Made by a program: the position numbers and the translations under genes
Shown here: positions 18,714 to 27,964 of the stretch, piece after piece
How positions within the stretch are numbered: the first letter of the stretch is position 1
Layout of the letters: every line of letters begins with the position of its first letter
Assembly (NCBI RefSeq): GCF_022842375.1
Contig: NZ_JALHPR010000023.1
Span: forward strand, 1 to 64,000
Direction of reading: 5' to 3'
Source: Elioraea sp.
GTDB lineage: Bacteria > Pseudomonadota > Alphaproteobacteria > Acetobacterales > Acetobacteraceae
Length of the DNA: 64,000 nt
The notes under the pieces: model-generated
What the model saw: the letters and a program-made list of their open reading frames with translations, nothing else
The model's database searches: none
Told to the model about the DNA's origin: nothing

Positions 18714-20618
18714 TCAGGCGAAGACGATGTCGGTGCCGATGACGAGGCCGGTGACACCCTTCAGGATGATGCCGCCATCGTAGCTGGCGAAGGACACGAT
18801 GGTATCGCCACCGATCTCCTGCACGATCTGCGAGTCGCCGCCGAGCTGGACGAGGAGCTGGTCCTGGCCCTGGGTGAAGTCGTAGATCGTGTCGACGCCA
18901 TCGTCGTTCGCGACGTTGTAGAGGAAGTTGTCGGCACCCGACCCGCCATAGGCAACGTCGCCGCCGAGCGCGGTGGCGAGCTGGCCGGACATGACGAGCT
19001 CGATGCCGTCGACGAGGTAGTCGGACGGGTCGCCGGCGGCCACCGCGGCGGCGGTGTTGTAGCCGACGAAGCGGATCTCGTCGAAGCTGCCCTTGCCGCT
19101 GATGATGAAGCTGCCCTCGCCGCCGTTCGTCGCGCTGAACGTGCCGGTCGGGACGAGCAGATCGTCGGGGCCGTAGATGCTGTCGTCGACCAGGACGCCG
19201 TTGTTCCACAGCTGGATGCGGGCGACCTCGCCCTCGTTCTCGCCGCAGTAGAAGTAGTTCAGGTCGATCTTCGCGGCGATCGCGTCGCCACCGTCCCACT
19301 TCACAACGAGAACGTCGCTGAAGGTGTTGCCGTTGGCACCGCCCCAGGCGTTGATCTCGTACATGCCGTTCGCGCTCGCGGCATCGCCGTTGGTCACGGT
19401 GGCGGTGCCGAAGAACTCGGTGCGGTTCGCCTGGCTGATGCCGAGGCCGCCGACATCGGGGTACAGGGCCGGCGAGGTCTGCACGGTGCCGAGGTCGGCG
19501 GGGCCCGTCCAGATGCCCGAGGTCTGCGAGAACCCGGCGTTGAAGTCGGTGCCCGGGATCGCCGCGACGCCGGCCTGGTCACCGAGGCTGCTGGTGGCCT
19601 GGGCGGTGGCGATGTTGCCGCCGGTGGTCTTCCAGTAGGCCGTCATCGTCAGGTCGAGGCCGGCTGCGTCGGCGTCGTCGAACCAGTCGGTCAGCTGCGC
19701 GGTCGCACCCTGCTGGGTGCCGGCGAAGCCGAGCTTCACGGTGCCTGCAGAGCCGAAGAAGAGCTGGCCATGGTCGGTGCCGAGGGTCACGGCGCTCTGC
19801 GCGAAGCTGCCGTTGCCGTTGTACACGTCATCGCCGCCGCCCATGTTGGCGACCACGAGCTGGAGCTTGCCGGTGTTGTCGAACACCTGGCCGGGCAGCG
19901 TCTTGGCGAAGCCCGCCATGTCGCCCTGCTCGACGAGCAGGCTGTCGCCGAACTGGGAGCCGACCATCAGGAAGCTCGCCTGCCAGATCGAGACGTTCGG
20001 GCTCGCGAGGTTGGTGGTGAGCGAGATCGTCGCGTCGACGCCCTGGTCGCTCTCGGAGGCGATGAGCTCGCCGCGCTTCACGTTCTCGATATTGACGACG
20101 TACTTGCCCTCGTAGCCGTCGGTGCTGCGGCAGGTCGGCTCCACCGCCTCGTCGCCGAGCTTGATGCGCACGTCGACGAAGTTGCGGATGTTGATGCCGT
20201 TCAGGCCGGCAAGATCCTCGGTGTCGATCGACATCTCGAGGTTCTTGATGCCGTTCCAGTCGTTGTTCGCCAGCGAGAACGACAGCACGCCGTCGACCAC
20301 GCTGCTGGTCAGCACCGGGTTCTGAGCGGCGGCTGGGCCCGAGAAGGCGCGGCCATCGGCGAGGTTGTTGGAGAGGCCCGACCCGGCGTAGGTGCCGCCG
20401 TTGAGGAAGTCGAGGCTGTGCCGGGCGGTGTTGCCGTTCACCTGCTCGACGTTCGCGTTGGCGTTGAAATTGCTCGACGCGACCGTCGTGGGCACACCCT
20501 GCACGATCCCGGGGACGCTGTTGGCCGACCCGGTGCCGTCGCCGGCGCCGCCGTCCCAGGTGTTGCGCTGGCCGGTGCCAGTCGCGCTCTGGCTGAAGAG
20601 GATGTAGCTCTTGTTCAT
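18714..20618 (-). CDS. 634-residue secreted protein with RTX-type C-terminal tail
   Basis: There is no signal peptide; the N-terminus is MNKSYILFSQSATGTGQRNT. The last 90 residues have the layout of type I secretion substrates: GGDVAYGGSGADNF, VDTIYDFTQGQDQLLVQLGG, GDTIVSFASYDGG and a hydrophobic end, IVFA. A GGGDDVYNGNG patch occurs near residue 260. Residues about 121-190 carry the WNGIKN...NFVDVRIKL...KRGEL landmarks shared with the giant protein. The body is acidic and beta-rich with few cysteines (PTCRS, YFYCGE). The function is unknown; surface or matrix protein is the most likely role. ATG 20618 is preceded by GGGGG eight bases upstream. Confidence 0.85.
   Translation of the reverse strand: MNKSYILFSQSATGTGQRNTWDGGAGDGTGSANSVPGIVQGVPTTVASSNFNANANVEQVNGNTARHSLDFLNGGTYAGSGLSNNLADGRAFSGPAAAQNPVLTSSVVDGVLSFSLANNDWNGIKNLEMSIDTEDLAGLNGINIRNFVDVRIKLGDEAVEPTCRSTDGYEGKYVVNIENVKRGELIASESDQGVDATISLTTNLASPNVSIWQASFLMVGSQFGDSLLVEQGDMAGFAKTLPGQVFDNTGKLQLVVANMGGGDDVYNGNGSFAQSAVTLGTDHGQLFFGSAGTVKLGFAGTQQGATAQLTDWFDDADAAGLDLTMTAYWKTTGGNIATAQATSSLGDQAGVAAIPGTDFNAGFSQTSGIWTGPADLGTVQTSPALYPDVGGLGISQANRTEFFGTATVTNGDAASANGMYEINAWGGANGNTFSDVLVVKWDGGDAIAAKIDLNYFYCGENEGEVARIQLWNNGVLVDDSIYGPDDLLVPTGTFSATNGGEGSFIISGKGSFDEIRFVGYNTAAAVAAGDPSDYLVDGIELVMSGQLATALGGDVAYGGSGADNFLYNVANDDGVDTIYDFTQGQDQLLVQLGGDSQIVQEIGGDTIVSFASYDGGIILKGVTGLVIGTDIVFA
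20020..20270 (-). other. conserved segment shared with the giant RTX protein
   Basis: This encodes residues about 117-200 of the 634-residue protein: WNGIKN (W121), NFVDVRIKL, VVNIENVKRGEL and GVDATISLTTN. It matches in order and approximate spacing the segment at residues 3877-3965 of the giant protein. Trp-to-KRG spacing is about 60 here and about 49 there. Confidence 0.55.
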
Positions 20619-21232
20619 GTCCGTACCCCCGTGATCGGTGGCGCAGGCGCGGAGACATGCCGCAGCCTACGGCTGGTGTCGAAAAACGTGAAGAGAATGT
20701 AAACGGTTCTGCTGCGTCGCGGTAGGGGGGAAACGATGACATTCTGAAGCGTCAGCGCATTTTTGCTACACGTCAGCGGCGATGGGCTGATTTTTTCACA
20801 ACCTACACGTGCATATCTGACGCGTGCGTATGGTGATCGCATTCTGATGTACGGCACAACAGGCAACGAGTAGCTCCCACAGCACTGATACAATGGGCAT
20901 TTCTCGGATTACGCGAGGACAGGCCGTGAATCGACCGGAGAGTCGTCACAACTTACGATATCTCGTTCCATTAATGTGATCCATCTCACACCGCTCACTG
21001 CCGCACGAGTTGCATCCCGCCCGTCCCACGGCCCCGCCCGACGGTCAGGCATCCGCGGTTGCGCCACGCCGCGAGGCTTGCCAGAAAGGGGCCGCGGGGG
21101 CACCACGACCTTGGTCCCCAGACAAGTCCCTGCCCACGGCCGTGGCAGATGCCCCACGGTTGGCCGGATCGCGGGCAGGCCCTGAACGACCGCTGCGCGA
21201 CCTGGCGCCAAACGAACGGGAGTGAAGAACAG
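20619..21232. other. 614-bp divergent intergenic region, unusually AT-rich
   Basis: No supported gene. The stretch 20680-20990 is visibly poorer in GC than its surroundings (runs such as CATTTTTGCTAC and GATTTTTTCACAAC). It contains repeated words (CATTCTGA at about 20740 and 20840; CGTCAGCG at about 20750 and 20769) and the CRP-type palindrome at 20975-20990. It presumably carries the promoters of the 634-residue protein gene and of the AapJ paralogue at 21233. Short ORFs here lack recognisable content. Confidence 0.6.
20975..20990. promoter_or_regulatory. perfect CRP/FNR-family-type palindrome
   Basis: TGTGATCCATCTCACA matches the CRP consensus TGTGA-N6-TCACA in both half-sites. It sits 243 bases before the ATG at 21233 and 357 bases before the ATG at 20618, in the AT-rich divergent region. 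Which gene it serves is not evident. Confidence 0.5.
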
Positions 21233-22288
21233 ATGACCATCCAGAAATCGGTGACCAACGCCGGACCGGCGCGTCGCCTCGCCGCGACAGCGGCGGCGGC
21301 AGCGCTCGCCCTCGGGCTCGCCGGCCCCGCCGCGGCACAGTCCGCCGCCACCTTCGATGCCATCAAGGCCCGCGGCACCATCAACTGCGGCACCAACACC
21401 GGCCTCGCCGGCTTCGCCGCGCCCGACAGCCAGGGCGTGTGGCGCGGCCTCGACGTCGACCTCTGCCGCGCGGTCGCCGCCGCGATGTTCGGCGATGCGA
21501 CGAAGGTCCGCTACATCCCCACCACCGCCCAGCAGCGCTTCACCGCGCTCCAGTCGGGCGAGGTCGACCTGCTCAGCCGCAACACGACCTGGACGCTCAG
21601 CCGCGACACCTCGCTCGGCCTCGACTTCGTGGGCATCAATTTCTATGACGGCCAGGGCTTCATGGTGAAGCGCAGCCTCAACCTCACCACGGCCAAGCAG
21701 CTCGACGGCGCGACGGTGTGCGTGCAGCCCGGCACCACGACCGAGCTCAACCTGACCGACTGGTTCCGCGCCAACAACATCCGCTTCACCCCGGTGGTGA
21801 TCGAGCGGATCGAGGAGGTGAACGCGGCGTTCTTCTCCGGCCGCTGCGACGCGCTGACGACCGACATCTCCGGCCTCGCCTCGGTCCGCTCGACCCAGGG
21901 CGCCAATGCCGAGCAGTTCGTGATCCTGCCCGAGGTCATCTCAAAGGAGCCGCTCGGCCCGACCGTGCGCCACGGCGACAGCCGCTGGGCCGACATCGTG
22001 CGCTGGACCCACAACGCCATGCTCGAGGCAGAGGAACTCGGCCTCACCTCGGCCAACATCGACCAGCACATGGCCTCCGCCAACCCGACCATCCAGCGCT
22101 TCGTCGGCGCCGCCGGCGGGCTTGGGCAGATGCTCGGGCTCGACAATCGCTGGGCCTACAACATCATCAAGCAGGTCGGGAACTACGGCGAGAGCTTCAC
22201 CCGCAACGTCACCCCGCTCGGCATCCAGCGCGGCCCGAACGAGCTCTGGACCAAGGGCGGGCTGATGTACGCGCCCCCCATGCGCTGA
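21233..22288 (+). CDS. AapJ-like amino-acid ABC transporter substrate-binding protein, second paralogue
   Basis: 351 residues from ATG 21233 (MTIQKSVTNAGPARRLAATA), with a signal peptide ending near PAAAQS. The mature part reads FDAIKARGTINCGTNTGLAGF, FTALQSGEVDLL and NFYDGQGFMVKRS, with KQLDGATVCVQPGTTTELNL, SGRCDALTTD and a GGLMYAPPMR end. A much longer open frame starts at 21059, but the signal peptide fixes the start. It is followed by a terminator and then by the third paralogue and the permease genes, so it may be a separately regulated alternative receptor for the same permease. Confidence 0.9.
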   Translation: MTIQKSVTNAGPARRLAATAAAAALALGLAGPAAAQSAATFDAIKARGTINCGTNTGLAGFAAPDSQGVWRGLDVDLCRAVAAAMFGDATKVRYIPTTAQQRFTALQSGEVDLLSRNTTWTLSRDTSLGLDFVGINFYDGQGFMVKRSLNLTTAKQLDGATVCVQPGTTTELNLTDWFRANNIRFTPVVIERIEEVNAAFFSGRCDALTTDISGLASVRSTQGANAEQFVILPEVISKEPLGPTVRHGDSRWADIVRWTHNAMLEAEELGLTSANIDQHMASANPTIQRFVGAAGGLGQMLGLDNRWAYNIIKQVGNYGESFTRNVTPLGIQRGPNELWTKGGLMYAPPMR

Positions 22289-22616
22289 TCGGCCCTGCAA
22301 TGATCGGCGGCGCGCCGATGCGCTGACCGCCATCGCGTGCGGCATTGCCGGCCGCGGCGCTCGGTTGGGCAGGCTGGCGCAACGTTGGGCAAAGGGGCCG
22401 CCTCGCGCGTCGGGGCGGCCCTCTTTGTTGCTGATTGATGGTATCAATCCTGTTGAACGGGCACGCGGGCTGGCCCACATTGCCCGCGCAAGCCGCCGGA
22501 GTGCGGCCGGGAATGCGGCGCAGCAGCAGCGCGAGCCGGCGACGGAACGCCACGTCACGAATGTGGTGCCCGAGGGCGGCTCTGGGACTTCTGGGTTCTG
22601 GGACGGAGGGCTACCA
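22289..22616 (+). other. 328-bp gap between two AapJ paralogues
   Basis: Holds the terminator at 22391-22426 and presumably the promoter of the aapJQMP operon between about 22430 and 22600. No gene is supported. Confidence 0.6.
22391..22430 (+). terminator. Rho-independent terminator after the second AapJ paralogue
   Basis: AAAGGGGCCGCC (22391-22402) pairs with GGCGGCCCTCTTT (22414-22426) apart from one bulge, followed by GTTG. It separates the gene at 21233 from the operon starting at 22617. Confidence 0.7.
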
Positions 22617-23639
22617 ATGATCAATTTCATGCGCGCCGGCGTTGTCGCCGCGGCGTTCACGATCGGTGCGACCGGGGTCGCGATCGCACAGCAGGCCTCG
22701 ACCTTCGACGCCGTGCGGGCGCGCGGCGTGCTCAACTGCGGCGTGACGACGGGCGTTGCCGGCTTCTCCAACCCCGACAGCCAGGGCGTCTGGCGCGGGC
22801 TCGACGTCGATGGCTGCCGCGCGGTGGCCGCGGCGCTGTTCGGCGATGCCACGAAGGTCCGCTATGTCGGCACGACCAGCCAGAACCGCTTCCCGGCGCT
22901 TCAGTCGGGCGAGGTCGACCTGCTCGTCCGCACCACGACCTGGACGATGGCGCGCGAGGCGAGCCTCGGCTTCCAGTTCGCCGGCATCAACTACTATGAC
23001 GGCCAGGCCTTCATGGTGAAGCGCTCGCTCGGCGTCACCTCGGCCAAGCAGCTCGACGGCGCGACGGTGTGCGTGCAGCCCGGCACCACCACCGAACTCA
23101 ACCTCGCCGACTACTTCCGCACCAACCGCATGTCGTTCCGCGCCGTGGTGATCGAGAGCATCGAGGAGATCCGCAACGCCTTCATCTCCGGCCGTTGCGA
23201 CGTCTACACGAACGACAGCTCCTCGCTCGCCTCGTTCCGCTCGACGCAGGGTGCGAACGCCGAGCAGTACGTGATGCTGCCCGAGATCATCTCGAAGGAG
23301 CCGCTCGGCCCGGTCGTGCGCAAGGGCGACCAGAAGTTCTTCGACCTCGTGCGCTGGGCGTTCTTCGCACAGCTCGCGGCCGAGGAGCTCGGCGTGACGT
23401 CGGCCAATGTCGACCAGATGCTGACCAGCCAGAACCCCGAGATCCAGCGCCTTCTCGGCGTCACCGGCGGGCTCGGCCAGATGATGGGTGTGGACAACCG
23501 CTGGGCCTACAACGTGATCAAGCAGGTCGGCAATTTCGAGGAGCTCTGGGAGCGCAGCATCACCCCGATGGGCGTGCCGCGCGGCATCAACGCGCTCTGG
23601 ACCAAGGGCGGGCTGATGTACGCCCCGCCGATCCGCTGA
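22617..23639 (+). CDS. aapJ: general L-amino-acid ABC transporter, substrate-binding protein AapJ
   Basis: 340 residues with a signal peptide (MINFMRAGVVAAAFTIGATG...AIAQQ). The mature part has FDAVRARGVLNCGVTTGVAGF, FPALQSGEVDLLVR, NYYDGQAFMVKRS and SGRCDVYTNDSSSLASFRS, and ends GGLMYAPPIR. GGAGGG lies six bases before ATG 22617. It heads the operon with aapQ, aapM and aapP, so it is the most likely cognate receptor. It differs from the two paralogues in the ligand-region segment YTNDSSS, where they have LTTD. Confidence 0.93.
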   Translation: MINFMRAGVVAAAFTIGATGVAIAQQASTFDAVRARGVLNCGVTTGVAGFSNPDSQGVWRGLDVDGCRAVAAALFGDATKVRYVGTTSQNRFPALQSGEVDLLVRTTTWTMAREASLGFQFAGINYYDGQAFMVKRSLGVTSAKQLDGATVCVQPGTTTELNLADYFRTNRMSFRAVVIESIEEIRNAFISGRCDVYTNDSSSLASFRSTQGANAEQYVMLPEIISKEPLGPVVRKGDQKFFDLVRWAFFAQLAAEELGVTSANVDQMLTSQNPEIQRLLGVTGGLGQMMGVDNRWAYNVIKQVGNFEELWERSITPMGVPRGINALWTKGGLMYAPPIR

Positions 23640-23751
23640 TTGATACCGGCGTGCGCAAGTACGACCGGCGGTGACGGGAAGGGCCGCGGTTCGCCGCGGC
23701 CCCGACATCAACCGCCGGGCGCACCCGCCGCCCTCTCGGCCGGAGGCACCG

Positions 23752-24960
23752 ATGCCGAACGACGCAACCACCGCTGATCCGCGCTACGCCCGCCGCCCGC
23801 CCTCGAAGGGGTTTACCCTCTCGTGGCGCGATCCGACGGTGCGCAACATCGTCTGGCAGCTGCTGATCCTCGGCATCGTCGGCTTCATCGGCTGGTGGCT
23901 CGTCTCCAACACGATGCGCAATCTCGAGGTGCGCAAGATCGCCACCGGCTTCGGCTTCCTCGAACGGGAAGCGGGCCTGCCGATCGGCGAGTACATGATC
24001 TCGTACACGCCGGCCGACACCTATGCGCGCGCGCTGCTCGTCGGCGTGCTGAACACGCTCCGGGTCGCGGTCATAGGTGCTGTGCTGGCAACCCTGCTCG
24101 GGGTCGTGATCGGCGTTGCGCGGCTGTCGAAGAACTGGCTCGTGTCGAAGCTCTCGGCCGTCTATGTCGAGGTGCTGCGCGACCTGCCGCTGCTGCTGCA
24201 GCTGCTGTTCTGGTACGGGCTGATGCAGGCCCTGCCCGGGCCGCGGCAGGCGATGAACCCCGTCGACGGGGTTTTCCTCTCCAACCGCGGCATCAAGTTC
24301 CCCTGGATCATCTGGGAGAGCGCGCACAGCGCCGCGCTGCTCGCGGCCGTGCTCGGCGGCATCGCCCTGATCTTCGTCAACCGCGCGCTGCGCGCCAGGC
24401 AGTTCGCCACCGGCGTGCGTACGCCGCTGTGGCCCTTCGCGCTTGGCCTGGTCGCAGGCCTGCCGGTCGCCATCTGGCTGGCCATGGGCGCGCCGTGGAC
24501 GGTCGACGTGCCCGCGCTGAGGGGCTTCAACTTCCGCGGCGGCGGCACGATCAGCCCCGAATTCGCTGCCCTGCTTCTTGGCCTCGTCCTCTACACCGCC
24601 GCCTTCATCGCCGAGATCGTGCGCGCCGGCATCCAGGCGATCCACAGCGGCCAGTGGGAAGCGGCCGGCGCGCTCGGCCTCTCGCGGGGCGACCAGCTGC
24701 GCCTGATCATCCTGCCCCAGGCGCTCCGCGTGATCATTCCGCCGATGACGAGCCAGTACCTGAACATCACCAAGAACAGCTCGCTCGCGGTCGCCATCGG
24801 CTACCAGGACATCGTCTCGATCGCGAACACGACGATCAACCAGACCGGCCAGGCGATCGAGGGCATCGCCATCATCATGATGGTCTATCTCACCATCAGC
24901 CTGTCCATCTCCGCCTTCATGAACTGGTACAACGCGCGCATCGCGCTGAAGGAGCGCTAG
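23752..24960 (+). CDS. aapQ: amino-acid ABC transporter permease AapQ
   Basis: 402-residue inner-membrane protein. It has several hydrophobic segments, a large insertion between early and late membrane spans typical of AapQ, and the HAAT-family permease EAA loop: [20 protein letters not shown] then [14 protein letters not shown] 23752 is chosen over the in-frame ATG 81 bases upstream because CGGAGG lies five bases before it. It pairs with AapM to form the channel; the gap to aapM is three bases. Confidence 0.92.
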   Translation: MPNDATTADPRYARRPPSKGFTLSWRDPTVRNIVWQLLILGIVGFIGWWLVSNTMRNLEVRKIATGFGFLEREAGLPIGEYMISYTPADTYARALLVGVLNTLRVAVIGAVLATLLGVVIGVARLSKNWLVSKLSAVYVEVLRDLPLLLQLLFWYGLMQALPGPRQAMNPVDGVFLSNRGIKFPWIIWESAHSAALLAAVLGGIALIFVNRALRARQFATGVRTPLWPFALGLVAGLPVAIWLAMGAPWTVDVPALRGFNFRGGGTISPEFAALLLGLVLYTAAFIAEIVRAGIQAIHSGQWEAAGALGLSRGDQLRLIILPQALRVIIPPMTSQYLNITKNSSLAVAIGYQDIVSIANTTINQTGQAIEGIAIIMMVYLTISLSISAFMNWYNARIALKER

Positions 24961-24963
24961 GCC

Positions 24964-26127
24964 ATGACCCCGCCTCCTGCAGACGCCGCCGCGATCGGCT
25001 CCTCGCCCGAAGGGTTCGTGCCGCCGACGACGCGCACGCCGCCCGTCCTCAGCGTCGGGTTCATCGGGTGGATGCGCGCGAACCTGTTCAACTCGTGGCT
25101 GTCGACCGCCGTCACGCTGCTGCTCGGCTACCTCATCATCCGCTGGACGCTCGGCTTCCTCGACTGGGCGGTGTTCAACGCGGTGTGGTCGGTCCCAGGC
25201 ACCGGCCAGCAGGTGAACACCACGGCCTGCCGCGAGATGAAGGGCATCGGCGCCTGCTGGGCGCTGATCGGCGAGAAGTACCGCTTCATCCTGTTCGGTC
25301 TCTATCCGTTCGACCAGCAGTGGCGGCCTGCCATCTGCATTGTCGTGTTCATCGGCCTCTATGTCGTGTCGGCAATGCGGCGCTTCTGGCGGCGCGAGCT
25401 GCTGCTGGTGTGGATCGCGGCACTCACCGTGATCGGCATCCTGATGTGGGGGGGCGTGTTCGGCCTGTCCTATGTCGAGCAGGAGCGCTGGGGCGGGCTG
25501 ATCATCACGCTGATCCTGTCCACGTTCGGCATCGCCTTCGCGTTTCCGCTCGCGGTGCTCGTCGCACTCGGGCGGCGGGCGAACAACCTGCCTGCGGTCA
25601 AGGCGCTCTGCGTCGTCTACGTCGAGCTGATCCGTGGCGTGCCGCTGATCTCGCTGCTGTTCATGGCCTCGGTGATGTTCCCGCTGTTCCTGCCCGAGGG
25701 CATGAACATCGACAAGCTGCTGCGTGCGCAGATCGCGATCATCCTGTTCGCCGCGGCCTACCTTGCCGAAGTGGTGCGCGGAGGGCTGCAGGCGCTGCCG
25801 CGCGGCCAGTACGAGGCGGCCGAAGCGCTCGGCCTCTCCTACTGGAACAAGACCGGGCTGATCATCCTGCCGCAGGCGCTGCGCATGGTAATCCCGCCGC
25901 TGGTGAACACCTTCATCGGCATGTTCAAGGACACGTCGCTGGTGCTGATCATCGGCATCTTCGATCTGCTGAACGCCGCCAAGACCGCGATCATCGAGCC
26001 TGCCTGGCAGGGCTTCGGCATCGAGGCCTATCTCGCGGTGGCGGCGATCTACTTCGTATTCTGCTTCGCGATGTCGAAGTACAGCGCCGGTCTCGAGACC
26101 GAGTTCAACCGGCACCGCAACCGCTGA
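24964..26127 (+). CDS. aapM: amino-acid ABC transporter permease AapM
   Basis: 387-residue inner-membrane permease with the EAA loop [20 protein letters not shown] and [20 protein letters not shown]. An insert of about 100 residues between the first spans contains two cysteines flanking [19 protein letters not shown], as in AapM/BztC. It is the partner of AapQ in the heterodimeric channel and lies in the aapJQMP operon. Confidence 0.92.
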   Translation: MTPPPADAAAIGSSPEGFVPPTTRTPPVLSVGFIGWMRANLFNSWLSTAVTLLLGYLIIRWTLGFLDWAVFNAVWSVPGTGQQVNTTACREMKGIGACWALIGEKYRFILFGLYPFDQQWRPAICIVVFIGLYVVSAMRRFWRRELLLVWIAALTVIGILMWGGVFGLSYVEQERWGGLIITLILSTFGIAFAFPLAVLVALGRRANNLPAVKALCVVYVELIRGVPLISLLFMASVMFPLFLPEGMNIDKLLRAQIAIILFAAAYLAEVVRGGLQALPRGQYEAAEALGLSYWNKTGLIILPQALRMVIPPLVNTFIGMFKDTSLVLIIGIFDLLNAAKTAIIEPAWQGFGIEAYLAVAAIYFVFCFAMSKYSAGLETEFNRHRNR

Positions 26128-26156
26128 TCGCACCGGACGAGAGGAAAGACACCCAC

Positions 26157-26948
<792 letters not shown>

Positions 26949-26967
26949 CACAAAGGTGGGCGGAGCC

Positions 26968-27237
26968 TCAGTCGTCGAACTCGACCTCGAGGATCCGCCC
27001 CGTCCGCGCGCTGATCTCGACCTCCATCTCGCGCCCGTCCACGTGCCAGCCTTCGACCTCCCACTCATCGTCGTCGCAATCGACGTCCTTGACGTGCAGG
27101 AGCCCGACGGTCGCGGCGATCGCGATGGCCTGGGCGGCAGAAATCGGCATGCCACGGCAATCGTCCTCGGCCTGCGCCGGGACCGGAAGCGCAAGCAGGG
27201 CGGCGAGGGCAGCAAGGCGCAGGATGACGGCCATCAT
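26968..27237 (-). CDS. small secreted PepSY-domain protein
   Basis: 89 residues: a signal peptide (MMAVILRLAALAALLALPVPAQA), then a short PepSY-like fold ISAAQAIAIAATVGL...WEVEGWHVDGREMEVEISARTGRILEVEFDD. PepSY proteins are periplasmic and are often linked to signalling or protease inhibition. The mature part is strongly acidic (DCDDDEWEVE). It diverges from the ECF sigma factor gene, suggesting it may be a target or sensor of that system; this is inference. Confidence 0.8.
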   Translation of the reverse strand: MMAVILRLAALAALLALPVPAQAEDDCRGMPISAAQAIAIAATVGLLHVKDVDCDDDEWEVEGWHVDGREMEVEISARTGRILEVEFDD

Positions 27238-27384
27238 ATGGTCTCCCGGTCGTTGAGCGATTGCCAGCGAGGCTGCCGCACTGCAATGGTGGCACCGTGA
27301 CGCGATGTTGGCCCTGCCGTGGCGGTGCACCCTGCGGCTGGACAACGCGCCGCCCGCGCCCTTATTCCGCACGCCCGTGACCTG

Positions 27385-27951
27385 ATGGCCGACGACACAG
27401 CAGAATCCCGCGACGACACCTGGGGCCGGCTCATGGCAGCCGCCCAGGATGGCGACCGGCGCGCCTATGAGCGGCTGCTGCGGGAGTGCGTGCCCTTCCT
27501 CCGCTCGGTCGCGCGGAGGCGGTTGCGCGGCGAGGCCGATGTCGAGGATGCGGTCCAGGATGCGCTGCTGACCATCCACCAGATCCGCGCCACCTACGAC
27601 CCGACGCGCCCGATCCGCCCCTGGCTTGCCGCGATCGCCGAGCGTCGCGCGCTCGACCGCGCCCGGGTCACCGGCCGGCGGGGGGCACGGGAAATCGAGC
27701 TCGATGACGTTTTGAGCGAAACCTTGCCCGGCTCCATGACGAATGAAGGGGAAGCGCGGCTTGTTGCGCGCGAGATCCGCGCCGCTGTCGCGGAGCTTCC
27801 GGCGGGGCAGCGCCAGGCGATCGAGCTCCTGAAACTCCAGGAACTCTCCCTGGCGGAGGCCTCGGCACAGACGGGAAGTTCCGTGACCGCGCTGAAGGTG
27901 GCAACCCACCGGGCGATCGGCGCGCTGCGCCGAAAACTCGGCGGTGAATGA
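27385..27951 (+). CDS. ECF-type RNA polymerase sigma factor
   Basis: 188 residues from ATG 27385. Region 2 reads AYERLLRECVPFLRSVARRR...VEDAVQDALLTIHQIR, and region 4 reads LPAGQRQAIELLKLQELSLAEASAQTG followed by ALKVATHRAIGALRRKL. The proline/arginine linker DPTRPIRPWLAAIAERRALD is typical of the ECF group paired with NrsF-type (DUF1109) membrane proteins. The next gene overlaps its end and encodes such a protein. Confidence 0.9.
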   Translation: MADDTAESRDDTWGRLMAAAQDGDRRAYERLLRECVPFLRSVARRRLRGEADVEDAVQDALLTIHQIRATYDPTRPIRPWLAAIAERRALDRARVTGRRGAREIELDDVLSETLPGSMTNEGEARLVAREIRAAVAELPAGQRQAIELLKLQELSLAEASAQTGSSVTALKVATHRAIGALRRKLGGE

Positions 27952-27964
27952 GGAGATGCGACGG

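Noticed and set aside
23587-26133. 848-codon minus-strand frame opposite aapQ and aapM
   Set aside because: Antisense to well-supported transporter genes; no recognisable domain.
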